From NCBI GenBank assembly GCA_964435085.1, contig CAYSXQ010000011.1, positions 1 through 30,390 of the forward strand: 30,390 nt of DNA. The letters run 5' to 3'. The position numbers and the translations under genes are program-made. Origin of the DNA: UBA917 sp964435085. GTDB lineage: Bacteria > Patescibacteriota > Patescibacteriia > Patescibacteriales > Patescibacteriaceae. The number at the start of each line of letters is the position of its first letter. The stretch's first letter is position 1. Positions 1 through 7,412 of this stretch are shown here, one piece after another. A model generated the notes under the pieces. The model worked only from the letters and a program-made list of their open reading frames with translations, did not search any database and was not told the origin of the DNA.

Positions 1-19
1 TTACTTTTTACTTTACTGT

Positions 20-319
20 ATGGTTAAAAAAATTAAACACAACAAATACGCTCAATCAGTCGCTGCCAGCCTTGATCTCCATGGCTACACCATTGATGAG
101 TCAGAGGAGTTGGTTGCGAGCTTTCTGAGTCATGCTAAGGCTAGTCGCTACCAACGGGTTCGTATTATTACTGGTAAAGGTGTTAATTCGCCTGATGGTA
201 GAGCTCGTCTGAAGCCCTGGCTAGAAGCTTATTTGGCTGCTCGGCGTTATAGTTTTATGCCTGCTAAAATCACTGAAGGCGGGGAGGGGGCAGTAGATAT
301 TAAAGTGCCTACTCAGTAA
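20..319 (+). CDS. Smr-domain protein (small MutS-related type)
   Basis: A 99-aa protein that is essentially one Smr domain, the fold found at the C-terminus of MutS2 and in stand-alone nucleic-acid nucleases. The diagnostic LDLHG motif is at residues 18-22, followed by a helix, and the second motif, normally H-G-x-G, appears as TGKG at residues 51-54. A GGEGAVDIKV strand at 88-97 closes the domain. Family members bind or nick DNA or RNA; the substrate here cannot be told. The protein has no MutS2 ATPase part and no N-terminal extension beyond a short basic stretch (VKKIKHNK). It is not obviously in an operon with the tRNA downstream. Confidence 0.85.
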   Translation: MVKKIKHNKYAQSVAASLDLHGYTIDESEELVASFLSHAKASRYQRVRIITGKGVNSPDGRARLKPWLEAYLAARRYSFMPAKITEGGEGAVDIKVPTQ

Positions 320-379
320 AATGGCTATTTTTAAGGCTTTTTTGCTTAATTAAGGCTTATTTTGGGTCTTGCTTGGCTC

Positions 380-408
380 TTGATTTTTCTGAAGTAATCT
401 GTTATAGT
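380..408 (+). promoter_or_regulatory. Candidate sigma70-type promoter upstream of tRNA-Gly
   Basis: TTGATT at 380-385 and TATAGT at 403-408 are separated by 17 bases, giving a good housekeeping-type promoter. It would start transcription near 415 and read into the tRNA-Gly gene about 125 bases downstream. A second possible -10 (TATAAG, 527-532) lies immediately before the tRNA but lacks a well-spaced -35. Confidence 0.45.
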
Positions 409-541
409 CTCTAGTAGTTCATAGCTTGTATTAGCTATTTTTTAATAGTTAGGACTAGCTGAACTGGAAAATTATATTTTATAGCCTGTAAATCTTACAC
501 TCTGACATGACTTTGATAGCTCGGATTATAAGATATGTTTT

Positions 542-613
542 GCGGGTATTGTATAATGGCTATTACATTAGCCTTCCAAGCTAAGGATACGGGTCCGATT
601 CCCGTTACCCGCT
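542..613 (+). tRNA. tRNA-Gly (anticodon TCC)
   Basis: A full cloverleaf can be folded: acceptor GCGGGTA pairs with TACCCGC, anticodon stem TTAGC/GCTAA holds loop CTTCCAA (anticodon TCC, decoding GGA/GGG), and T-stem ACGGG/CCCGT is intact. The D-arm GTATAATGGCTATTAC matches bacterial glyT-type tRNAs. The discriminator is T and the gene continues CCC, so the CCA end is not encoded. The T-loop reads TCCGATT, with C at position 55 where nearly all tRNAs have U/pseudouridine. Confidence 0.93.
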
Positions 614-779
614 CCCACTTCGCCAAGGCTTCGCGGGACACGTCCCACTGGATGAGTCTCAGCATTGCTTAAGCTTAGAGCCTGCCTCCTTCTGGACTGC
701 TGTCTGCTGGAAATGGCACATCGTCAAACTGCTCTCACATTTTGACAAGAATCACAGAAATTAAAATTTATATTTACAT
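614..779 (+). other. tRNA-rpsP intergenic region with a GC-rich inverted repeat
   Basis: These 166 bases hold no convincing gene. The first part (about 615-650) is a GC-rich segment with internal complementarity (TCCC...GGGA around CGCCAAGGCTTCGCG), resembling dispersed hairpin repeats. A perfect TTGACA (742-747) lies 33 bases before the rpsP start, and AT-rich TATATT (769-774) lies 5 bases before it. The 21-base spacing between them is too long for a standard promoter, so the rpsP promoter remains unresolved. Confidence 0.4.
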
Positions 780-1184
780 ATGCTGAAAATTAAGATGGCC
801 AGATTTGGCAAAAAGAAACAACCTACTTACCGCTTGATCATCAACGAAGCTGGTCGCGACACCTACGGCAATGTGCTCGAGAACCTAGGTAACTACGATC
901 CTAAGTTTAAGAAACTCGAAGTCAAAGCTGACCGCGTCAAGTATTGGATCTCCGTCGGCGCTCAGATGACTGACACTGTCAACAACCTCTTGATCGCTCA
1001 CAAAGTTATCGAAGGTAAAATGATCAGCGTCTCCAAGCTTACTAAGAAGATTCGCGTCAAGGCTGCCGCTGAAGTTGCTGCTAAGAAGGCTGCTGAAGCC
1101 GCTGCCGCTGCCGAAGCTGCTAAGCCAGTTGAGGAAGCTGCTCCTGAGGTCGCTCCTGAAGTTGCTGAGACTCCTGCTGAATAA
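780..1184 (+). CDS. rpsP: 30S ribosomal protein S16 with Ala/Glu/Pro-rich tail
   Basis: The first ~85 residues are ribosomal protein S16: KMARFGKKKQPTYRLIINEA at the N-terminus, then a NLGNYDP segment and DRVKYWISVGAQMTDTVNNLL. S16 binds 16S rRNA early in 30S assembly. Bacterial S16 is usually 75-90 aa. Here residues ~95-134 add a low-complexity tail of Ala, Glu and Pro (EAAPEVAPEVAE). The usual neighbours (ffh, KH-domain protein, rimM, trmD, rplS) are absent; the gene stands alone between a tRNA and a strong terminator. The second Met (residue 6, MARFGK) is an alternative start that would match most S16 proteins better. Confidence 0.95.
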   Translation: MLKIKMARFGKKKQPTYRLIINEAGRDTYGNVLENLGNYDPKFKKLEVKADRVKYWISVGAQMTDTVNNLLIAHKVIEGKMISVSKLTKKIRVKAAAEVAAKKAAEAAAAAEAAKPVEEAAPEVAPEVAETPAE

Positions 1185-1197
1185 GCTCTATAGAATA

Positions 1198-1231
1198 TTA
1201 AAAAACAGTCCACTTGTGGGCTGTTTTTTAA
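1198..1231 (+). terminator. Rho-independent terminator after rpsP
   Basis: TTAAAAAACAG-CCCAC hairpin closing over a short TTGT-containing loop and ending in GGGCTGTTTTTTAA. The long A- and T-flanked stem would work in both directions. It lies 13 bases after the rpsP stop. Confidence 0.85.
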
Positions 1232-1233
1232 TG

Positions 1234-1508
1234 TCAAATTTAAAATTTAAAATTTCAAAACAATTTCAAATTCTCCAATATCTAAATTTAGAAATCGAAC
1301 ATTGAACCATGTCATTCCCGACAGCGATCGGGAATCCAGAGTAGACAAGCAATTAGATTGTTTATATCTGCTCAGTAATTAAATAATGACTACTGACCAA
1401 TCCTGGATCCCCGCATTCGCGAGGATGACAGAGCAAAAGAGTCTGTAATTAAAAATTCTATCATTTGGTCATTCAAAATTGTTTTGAAATTTTAAATTTT
1501 AAATTTGA
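1234..1508. mobile_element. MITE-like element with 33-bp perfect terminal inverted repeats
   Basis: Bases 1234-1266 and 1476-1508 are exact reverse complements over 33 bases (AT-only blocks plus TTTCAAAACAATT). Inside lies a second inverted pair, TGTCATTCCCGA...GGAATCCAG (about 1310-1341) against TCCTGGATCCCCG...GGATGACAG (about 1401-1432), the well-known GTCATTCCCG-type dispersed repeat, in imperfect copies. There is no transposase and no ORF. The nested symmetric layout of about 275 bp is that of a non-autonomous miniature element, or of two repeat families inserted into each other. It fills the gap between rpsP and the methyltransferase gene and ends 3 bases before the latter's stop codon. 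Confidence 0.6.
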
Positions 1509-1510
1509 AA

Positions 1511-2227
1511 TTATTTCTTCATCACCAAATAATAATTATCCTCATCCTTATACAACCTCTCCACTTGCAAATCAGCTCTCTTAGCAAGCTCTTTCAGTTC
1601 CTTTAATCTGAAGGCATGATAGTAGCCCTGACTAATTAGCTTGCCTTGTTCGTCATGTGAGTCAAAGATGATATCGCCAAAATCCATGTTGTGCTTACCT
1701 AAAAGTCCTAGTACAAAAAATTTAATCAAGCTGCGACGGTAGTTCTTGTCTGCCCAGAGGTTACGCACTGATAGGTAAATTTGGGCGCCTGGCCTGAGTT
1801 TATTTTTTAATTGTTTTAAGGCTTCTAGTCGGAGTTTGCTGCTTGGAATATGGTGCAGAATTGAGAGGGAGAAGACATAATCAAAGCCTATTTCCGCTAG
1901 CTCGTTAAGCCTTAAAATATCTGCTTGCTTGAAGTGAATGTTTTCTAATTCTTCATACTTAGCACTTATTGTCGAGATTAATTCTGGGCAATTATCAATG
2001 CCTAAGTAATTGACATTAGCCTCAGAAAATAATTGAGCAAGTCGTCCTTGTCCACAACCGATATCCAAGATGTTTTTCCGCTGTTCACTACTTCTTAGGT
2101 TTTGCGCCAGCTCTGCTAACAGCGGCCAAGTCTTTTGCTGACTTTTTAGCTCGCTCCTTTTTGTTGCCAGTGAATGATAGTTGTCTTGCACTAGCTTTAG
2201 CAAGTACTGTCTAGTTGCTTGCTTCAT
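1511..2227 (-). CDS. Class I SAM-dependent methyltransferase (Trm9/ABH8-like)
   Basis: A 238-aa Rossmann-fold methyltransferase. Motif I is ILDIGCGQG (53-61), the acidic end of beta2 is D78 in LGIDN, motif III is QADI (101-104), and FDYVFSLSILHHI follows (115-127) with LRPG at 144-147. The post-core stretch SVRNLWADKNYRRSLIKFF resembles the Trm9/ALKBH8 tRNA wobble-uridine methyltransferase group, but the substrate cannot be fixed from sequence. The ATG overlaps the recQ stop by 4 bases, so it is translationally coupled as the last gene of folD-recQ-methyltransferase. Confidence 0.75.
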   Translation of the reverse strand: MKQATRQYLLKLVQDNYHSLATKRSELKSQQKTWPLLAELAQNLRSSEQRKNILDIGCGQGRLAQLFSEANVNYLGIDNCPELISTISAKYEELENIHFKQADILRLNELAEIGFDYVFSLSILHHIPSSKLRLEALKQLKNKLRPGAQIYLSVRNLWADKNYRRSLIKFFVLGLLGKHNMDFGDIIFDSHDEQGKLISQGYYHAFRLKELKELAKRADLQVERLYKDEDNYYLVMKK

Positions 2228-4329
2228 AATTTTTTAAATTGAGAGGCGAGTACTAATTTAATACTAGTGTCGCTGATTTCTTCTGGTAGCATCTTCCTGA
2301 GGGTAGGGTAGTTGAGGGGCTTAGTGACTTTGGCAGCTTCTTGGATAATTTCTGCATCATCAGCTGGCACAATTTTGCTAATATCTAGTGGTAGCCCTGC
2401 CTTAGCTGCAAAAGCTAGGTGATCAACAACTTCAGCTTCGCTTAATTTACGATTCTCAGCTGTTTTAGTGATTGACTTAGCCTTCAGAAAAGCCTCGTAA
2501 GTAGATAGCTGAGTCAGTTTGGTGGATAATTCGCTCTTCTCATAACGCGCCTCACCTAGTTCTGGGTCGCTGAAATAATCATCGACTTCAGTTCTTGCTC
2601 TACTACCACCACTTAAACAAATATCACATTTACCGCAAGTCGTACCTTCTTCGCCAAAATAATTCAAGATATATTTCTGCCGACAATCATCGTAGTAGAT
2701 ATAGTTTTCAATGCAGTCTAATTTGTCATAAGCCGCGGACATCTTTTTGCGCAGTTCAGCAAAGTTTAGATCAAGAGTATCCGCCTCTTGATATTTCAAA
2801 ACCTGAATTTGGCTACCGCGAAATGCTGGGCGATAGGTGATTAGGCCAGCGTCAGCCAGCGTCTTAATTAATTTCTGTAAGGTTGCTTTCTTTTGATTGA
2901 GAATAATAGCTAGATCATCAAGACTGACCTGCCAGCCAGTGTCTAATTTGTCATGATGATTTTTCTTAAGCTCTGCGATAATTAATTTTTGCTTCTTAGC
3001 TTGCTTAGCAATCGAGCTATCGATCCTTTCCCAACTAGCAGCAAGCTGCAAGAAGGCTAGATCATTGCCTTCAATTGAACGACGAATATAGCCTGCTCCT
3101 TCCAAGACCTTGATGGCTGTGCCTACTGCCATCTCGGGCACGTCTTCGCTTAATTGTTTTTTTAATTCACTGTAAGTTACCAGTAGATTGCCAGTAATCG
3201 GGTCGCTATCTGGATATTCTTTGAGTAATTCATAGACCTCTAGAATTAATTCTGGACTAGGATTGTCGCCCTTGATAAAAAACTCACGTAGATAGCGATC
3301 TCGACTAGCATAAAGAATAACGCAGACGCTAGTCTTGCCGTCTCGTCCAGCGCGTCCCGCTTCTTGATAATAACTCTCAATGTTTGGCGGTAGGCTATCA
3401 TGAATTACGAAGCGAATATCTGATTTGTCGATACCCATACCAAAGGCGTTGGTCGCAACAATAATCTGATGCTTGCCGGCCATGAAGTCGTTCTGAATTT
3501 GCTCACGCTCTGGCGCTGTTAGGCCAGCGTGATAGCCAACAGCATCGTAGCCATTGCCTAAAAGATATTCCAAAATCTCATCAGTCCTTTTTCTGGTAGC
3601 AGAATAAATAATGCCAATGCCTTCGTTGAGGCTACTGATAGTTTCGCTAATAATCTCGTTCTTGGCTGGCACGCTAGTCTTAATCACGCCAAACTGTAAA
3701 TTTGGTCGAGCAAAGCCAGTGATAATTAATTCCGGGTTAATTAAATTTAATTGTTTGATGATATCATCACGCACCTCAGGTGTAGCCGTCGCGGTCAGTG
3801 CTAAGACTGGGGGACTACCAAGTACCTCAATGACGCTAGCCATGCGCTTGTAGCTCGGACGAAAGTCGTGTCCCCACTGACTAATACAGTGAGCTTCATC
3901 GACAGCAAAGAGGCTGACTTTGATCTGTCTCAGCTTGTCCATAAAGGCCTTGTCATAGAAGCGTTCTGGGGCAATATAGACCAGTTTGTAAATATTATTA
4001 GCAATGCCCTCTAGTCGCTTAGTAAACTCAGCTGGACTTAAACTGCTATTAATAAAAGTCGCTGGAATTCCTAATTGTGTCAGTTGGTCAACCTGATCTT
4101 TCATTAATGCAATAAGCGGTGAGACGACAATGGTTAGTCCCTCAAGCACTAGAGCAGGTAATTGGTAGCACAAAGATTTGCCGCCACCAGTTGGCAAAAT
4201 GACTACCGCTGATTTACCCTCGAGGATAGCGTCTACAGCTGCTTCTTGACCAGCCCGAAAAGAAGAAAATCCATAGTGGATTTTCATTAAGTCTAACAAT
4301 TGCACTTTTAGCAAACTTGCATTACTCAT
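2224..4329 (-). CDS. recQ: ATP-dependent DNA helicase RecQ
   Basis: A 701-aa RecQ helicase that unwinds DNA 3'-5' in repair and recombination. The Q-motif region (YGFSSFRAGQEAAV) is followed by Walker A PTGGGKS (46-52), DEAH (144-147) with the RecQ aromatic-rich loop, LTATATPEVRDDI (motif III) and QEAGRAGRDGK (motif VI, around 322). The RecQ-C zinc site is seen as DDCRQKY...CGKCDIC at about 547-570, then a winged helix. The C-terminus (about 610-701) has no clear HRDC domain. TYEAFLKAKSITKTAENRKLSEAEVVDHL instead resembles the helix-turn-helix tail (HTH_40 type) of some RecQ proteins. It overlaps folD by 8 bases upstream and the methyltransferase by 4 downstream. Confidence 0.95.
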   Translation of the reverse strand: MSNASLLKVQLLDLMKIHYGFSSFRAGQEAAVDAILEGKSAVVILPTGGGKSLCYQLPALVLEGLTIVVSPLIALMKDQVDQLTQLGIPATFINSSLSPAEFTKRLEGIANNIYKLVYIAPERFYDKAFMDKLRQIKVSLFAVDEAHCISQWGHDFRPSYKRMASVIEVLGSPPVLALTATATPEVRDDIIKQLNLINPELIITGFARPNLQFGVIKTSVPAKNEIISETISSLNEGIGIIYSATRKRTDEILEYLLGNGYDAVGYHAGLTAPEREQIQNDFMAGKHQIIVATNAFGMGIDKSDIRFVIHDSLPPNIESYYQEAGRAGRDGKTSVCVILYASRDRYLREFFIKGDNPSPELILEVYELLKEYPDSDPITGNLLVTYSELKKQLSEDVPEMAVGTAIKVLEGAGYIRRSIEGNDLAFLQLAASWERIDSSIAKQAKKQKLIIAELKKNHHDKLDTGWQVSLDDLAIILNQKKATLQKLIKTLADAGLITYRPAFRGSQIQVLKYQEADTLDLNFAELRKKMSAAYDKLDCIENYIYYDDCRQKYILNYFGEEGTTCGKCDICLSGGSRARTEVDDYFSDPELGEARYEKSELSTKLTQLSTYEAFLKAKSITKTAENRKLSEAEVVDHLAFAAKAGLPLDISKIVPADDAEIIQEAAKVTKPLNYPTLRKMLPEEISDTSIKLVLASQFKKL

Positions 4330-5206
4330 TGGTCTTAATATTACCTAGGTAGCTATTAAAAGTATTTTGGAGGGCGAGTGCCACGGTCAGTGGGCCCATG
4401 CCACCAGGAACTGGCGTTAGATGGCCAGGTATATCTTTGAGCGACTGGGCATCGGCATCGCCATAAGTCTTGCCATCGATCTGACTAATGCCAATATCGA
4501 TAATGACGACACCAGCACTAACGCAGTCTTTGTTAATTAACTGCGGCTTGCCGACAGCGCTAATGAGCAGCTCGGCCTTCTTAGCTGCGGCTTGCCAAGT
4601 ATCAGTTGTCTTGAAGACCTGCACGCTAGCGCCTAGACTCTGTAAGAAACTATCTAGATGACTAGTAAAGATATCGCTCTTACCGATAATCACTACACTT
4701 TTGCCGGCTAGCTCAAATTTAATATTGGCAAGACATGCAATAATCCCAGCATAAACTGGTGGGATAATTTTTGTCTCTTCGCTGCTAGCAAGGAGTGTTA
4801 AATTCTCCGCATGAAAGCCATCGACATCTTTGCTAGGCTTGATGCTTGCAATAATTCGATCAGTATCTAAATGAGCGGGTAGTGGCAACTGAACTAAAAT
4901 ACCATCAACTAGCGGATCATCGTTTAAAAATTTAATGGCGGTAAGCACTTCCTCATTTGTAGTATTGTCACTAAGTAAATAGAGACTAGTTTCAATACCG
5001 ACACTCTTTGCTTGTCGCTCCTTAATCTTCACATACAAGGCGCTATCAGCCTTCTCCCCAACTTTGATAATAGCTAAAGAGGGCCGACGAAGCATCGGAT
5101 AGCCAGAATTGGGGTCAGCGCACAAAGCATAGACCTGCTTAGCGATTTTATCCTCAATTCCTTGTGCAATTTGTCGACAATTGATTAATTCCATATAAAT
5201 ATCCAT
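4322..5206 (-). CDS. folD: Bifunctional methylenetetrahydrofolate dehydrogenase/cyclohydrolase FolD
   Basis: FolD interconverts 5,10-methylene-THF and 10-formyl-THF using NAD(P), partnering glyA in one-carbon supply. Counting from the chosen Met: YVKIK (58-62, the Tyr...Lys active-site pair), VQLPLP (105-110), DVDGFH (127-132), and PGGMGPLTV near the C-terminus. The Rossmann glycine motif is unusual: VVIIGKSDIF replaces the common V-I-G-R-S-x-x-V-G-x-P, and the usual P-C-T-P-x-G reads PPVYAG. The reading frame extends to 5236, but an extended -10 (TGC-TATGTT) ends 6 bases before the ATG at 5206, favouring that start as a leaderless mRNA. An alternative ATG at 5194 has a GGA 7 bases upstream. 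Confidence 0.9.
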   Translation of the reverse strand: MDIYMELINCRQIAQGIEDKIAKQVYALCADPNSGYPMLRRPSLAIIKVGEKADSALYVKIKERQAKSVGIETSLYLLSDNTTNEEVLTAIKFLNDDPLVDGILVQLPLPAHLDTDRIIASIKPSKDVDGFHAENLTLLASSEETKIIPPVYAGIIACLANIKFELAGKSVVIIGKSDIFTSHLDSFLQSLGASVQVFKTTDTWQAAAKKAELLISAVGKPQLINKDCVSAGVVIIDIGISQIDGKTYGDADAQSLKDIPGHLTPVPGGMGPLTVALALQNTFNSYLGNIKTNE

Positions 5207-5212
5207 TATCCT

Positions 5213-5221
5213 AACATAGCA
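5213..5221 (-). promoter_or_regulatory. Extended -10 promoter for the folD-recQ operon
   Basis: Read on the minus strand this is TGC-TATGTT, with the -10 hexamer at 5213-5218 and the TG two bases upstream. The hexamer ends 6 bases before the folD ATG at 5206, so transcription would begin at or next to the start codon, giving a leaderless mRNA. No good -35 is visible. Confidence 0.4.
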
Positions 5222-5359
5222 GGGAAAATAAGGCAAAAATGACGATATTTGCCTAAACTATGGTATTTTTTAGCTTTTGTAGTATAGTGAAGCTATTAGT
5301 TTCGGACTTTAACAATCTTCCAAATCAAATTATAGTAATTTTTTTTGTTCTTTAATTAT

Positions 5360-5365
5360 AGGAGG
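5360..5365 (+). promoter_or_regulatory. Strong ribosome binding site of the orphan 224-aa gene
   Basis: AGGAGG lies 4 bases before the ATG at 5370. It is one of very few full Shine-Dalgarno sequences in the window and fixes this start. A possible -10 (TATAGT, 5283-5288) lies upstream without a clear -35. Confidence 0.7.
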
Positions 5366-5369
5366 CCTT

Positions 5370-6044
5370 ATGAAAAGCAAGGGTATTATTCTCGGCATTC
5401 ATCAGATTGGTGAAAACTTTGCAAATATTAATGGCGTACGTTTGCTTTGTTATCGTGATTTGACTAGGCGTGCCAATAAACTATACCGTCCTCAGGAAGT
5501 GATGGTTGCTAGTAGTGATAGCGGTAGGCATCATTTAACTCATCTTGGTTACTTACCAAGGGGAGATTCTTACATATCCCTACGTTCTACGCCTATGCTA
5601 GCCACTATTCATGATATTTTGCCAATTTCCTTAGATTATCACTGCTCAGGAGATTTGAATAATTGTGCTAGTTTAGTGCTAACAGCTAATGCTAATCACT
5701 ACAGCGTTCATTTATTTGATTTTACTAAGGGTTGTAACTATGAAATAGTTAAAGAGCAGAGTTTGAAGTCTTACGCTAAGCATGGCTATTTGCCGCTACT
5801 AAGATTTAAACTCGATTACAATAAAGAGTTAATTAAATTATTAATCCACGATCGACCACTAGTTAAACAATCAACAGATGGTCTTTATTCTTTGTCTGAT
5901 ATTTATATAGACAATTTAGGTGGAGTTCTGGATTACAAAGTTCAGCTTAGAGAAATGGATCTAACTAGATCGTTAATGGCTAGACGTGTTAATTTACAAA
6001 AAACCTTTAATGATTTTCTGTATTTCACTACTCATTATAATTAG
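5370..6044 (+). CDS. Hypothetical protein, 224 aa, no recognised family
   Basis: I do not recognise this protein. It has no signal peptide and no membrane segment, and looks like a soluble mixed alpha/beta protein. The N-terminus GIILGIHQIGENFANINGVRLL could be a beta-strand-rich start. It contains three His-rich spots (RHHLTHLG near 53-60, ATIHDILPISLDYHC near 79-94, NANHYSVHLFDF near 109-120) but no known catalytic signature. Translation is well supported by the AGGAGG site and by a following terminator, so it is a single-gene transcript lying convergent to glyA. Confidence 0.75.
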   Translation: MKSKGIILGIHQIGENFANINGVRLLCYRDLTRRANKLYRPQEVMVASSDSGRHHLTHLGYLPRGDSYISLRSTPMLATIHDILPISLDYHCSGDLNNCASLVLTANANHYSVHLFDFTKGCNYEIVKEQSLKSYAKHGYLPLLRFKLDYNKELIKLLIHDRPLVKQSTDGLYSLSDIYIDNLGGVLDYKVQLREMDLTRSLMARRVNLQKTFNDFLYFTTHYN

Positions 6045-6051
6045 TCGGATT

Positions 6052-6080
6052 AAACCGTGTCGCAAAGGCACGGTTTTTTT
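6052..6080. terminator. Terminator between the 224-aa gene and glyA
   Basis: AAACCGTG (6052-6059) pairs with CACGGTTT (6069-6076) and is followed by T's on the plus strand. It lies 8 bases past the 224-aa gene and abuts the glyA stop codon on the other strand, so it probably ends both transcripts. Confidence 0.8.
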
Positions 6081-7290
6081 ATTTGCTGAGCGGAAATTTT
6101 TTGCTTAGCTTTTTGACTTGAGCTTTAAGCTCTCTGTCATTTTTAGTCTGGAGAATATTATCAATCAATTGCGCTAAATTTTTCATATCACTTGGCTTCA
6201 GACCGCGCGTCGTAATCGCCGGCGTGCCAATGCGGATGCCTGATGGATTATAAGGCGGTCGCGGGTCAGCTGGAATTGTGGAACGAGAGACAAGGATGCC
6301 GGCCGCCGCTAGTCTAGTCTCAGCTTCTTTGCCATTAATATTTTTATTAGTCAGATCAACTACCATTAAGTGATTGTCAGTACCTCCAGAAATTATTTTA
6401 TAATCTAATTTTTGCAAAGCGCTTGCAAGGGCCTGAGCATTTTTAATAACTGACTTAGCATAATTCTTCCAAGCCGGCTTGCTAGCTAGTTCTAAAGTGA
6501 TGGCCAGACTAGCAATAGCATTCTCATGTGGTCCGCCTTGAAAGCCAGGAAAGAGTGCTTTATCAATCGTTTCAGCCAGTTCTTTGCGGCACATGATGAT
6601 TGCTGCTCGTGGTCCGCGTAGACTCTTGTGAGTAGTGGTCATGATCACATCGGCGTAGCGAGCAGGACTAGTCATAGCTTTGCCAGCAATTAATCCAGCA
6701 GTATGAGAAATATCAGCAAGCAGATAAGCGCCAACTGAATCAGCAATTTTTTTGAAAGCCACCCAATCAATCTCTCGTGAATAGGCGCTAAAGCCAGCGA
6801 CGATTAATTTTGGTTTAAAAATCTTAGCCTGCTTAGCAATAGCCGCCATGTCTAGTCGTCCAGTTTTTTGATCGACACTATAGTGTTCAAACTTGTAGAT
6901 CTGGCTTGACCAATTAGCGCTATGACCGTGCGACAGATGTCCGCCGTTATCAAGGCTTAGCGCTAAAATTTTGTCGCCAGGCTCAAGTAGGGCACTATAA
7001 ATAATTAAATTAGCCTGCGCACCCGACAGAGCCTGAACATTAGCATGCTCAACGCCAAAAAGTTTCTTGGCACGCTCGATGGCTAATTTCTCAACCTCAT
7101 CAATAAATTGATTGCCAGGATAGTAGCGTTTGCCAGCGTAGCCTTCGCTGTATTTATTAGTCAGGCTCGAAGCCAGCGCTGCCTGCGCCTCTGACCAGAT
7201 ATAGTTTTCAGAAGCGATCAAAGTCAGCTCCTCGCTCTGACGCTTGGTTTCCGCTTTGATTAATTCGCTAATTTTTTTGTCGATAATCAT
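6079..7290 (-). CDS. glyA: Serine hydroxymethyltransferase
   Basis: A PLP enzyme converting serine + THF to glycine + 5,10-methylene-THF. Signatures: LIASENY (24-30), EGYAGKRYYPG (49-59), LSGAQANLIIYSALLEPGD (88-106), GGHLSHG (116-122), LADISHTAGLIAG (191-203, with PLP-contacting Asp and His), and TTTHKSLRGPR (218-228), in which K222 is the Schiff-base lysine. FPGFQGGPHENAIA follows. At 403 aa it is slightly shorter than the usual 410-420. A good promoter on the minus strand lies 28-56 bases upstream, and no Shine-Dalgarno is visible. It is divergent from the phosphomannomutase gene. Confidence 0.97.
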   Translation of the reverse strand: MIIDKKISELIKAETKRQSEELTLIASENYIWSEAQAALASSLTNKYSEGYAGKRYYPGNQFIDEVEKLAIERAKKLFGVEHANVQALSGAQANLIIYSALLEPGDKILALSLDNGGHLSHGHSANWSSQIYKFEHYSVDQKTGRLDMAAIAKQAKIFKPKLIVAGFSAYSREIDWVAFKKIADSVGAYLLADISHTAGLIAGKAMTSPARYADVIMTTTHKSLRGPRAAIIMCRKELAETIDKALFPGFQGGPHENAIASLAITLELASKPAWKNYAKSVIKNAQALASALQKLDYKIISGGTDNHLMVVDLTNKNINGKEAETRLAAAGILVSRSTIPADPRPPYNPSGIRIGTPAITTRGLKPSDMKNLAQLIDNILQTKNDRELKAQVKKLSKKFPLSK

Positions 7291-7317
7291 AGGTTTTAGG
7301 AGATGTTTAATGTCCTT

Positions 7318-7346
7318 AGTCTAGCTTTTTGAGCTTTGAAAAGCAA
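7318..7346 (-). promoter_or_regulatory. Promoter for glyA
   Basis: On the minus strand: TTGCTT (7341-7346), 17-base spacer, TAGACT (7318-7323). The expected start is near 7311, giving a leader of about 20 bases. Confidence 0.5.
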
Positions 7347-7356
7347 GTCTAGTCAA

Positions 7357-7385
7357 TTGCTAATTGAATATCGATTAGTTATACT
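7357..7385 (+). promoter_or_regulatory. Promoter for the phosphomannomutase/phosphoglucomutase gene
   Basis: TTGCTA (7357-7362), 17-base spacer, TATACT (7380-7385). The expected start is near 7392, about 20 bases before the ATG. It shares the 122-base divergent region with the glyA promoter but does not overlap it. Confidence 0.55.
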
Positions 7386-7412
7386 AATTACAGAATAAAC
7401 TAATCTATCACT

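Noticed and set aside
640..700. Ribozyme-like motif (CTGGATGAGTC) after tRNA-Gly
   Set aside because: Lacks the conserved hammerhead core (no GAAA partner strand at the right place) and no closing stems could be drawn.
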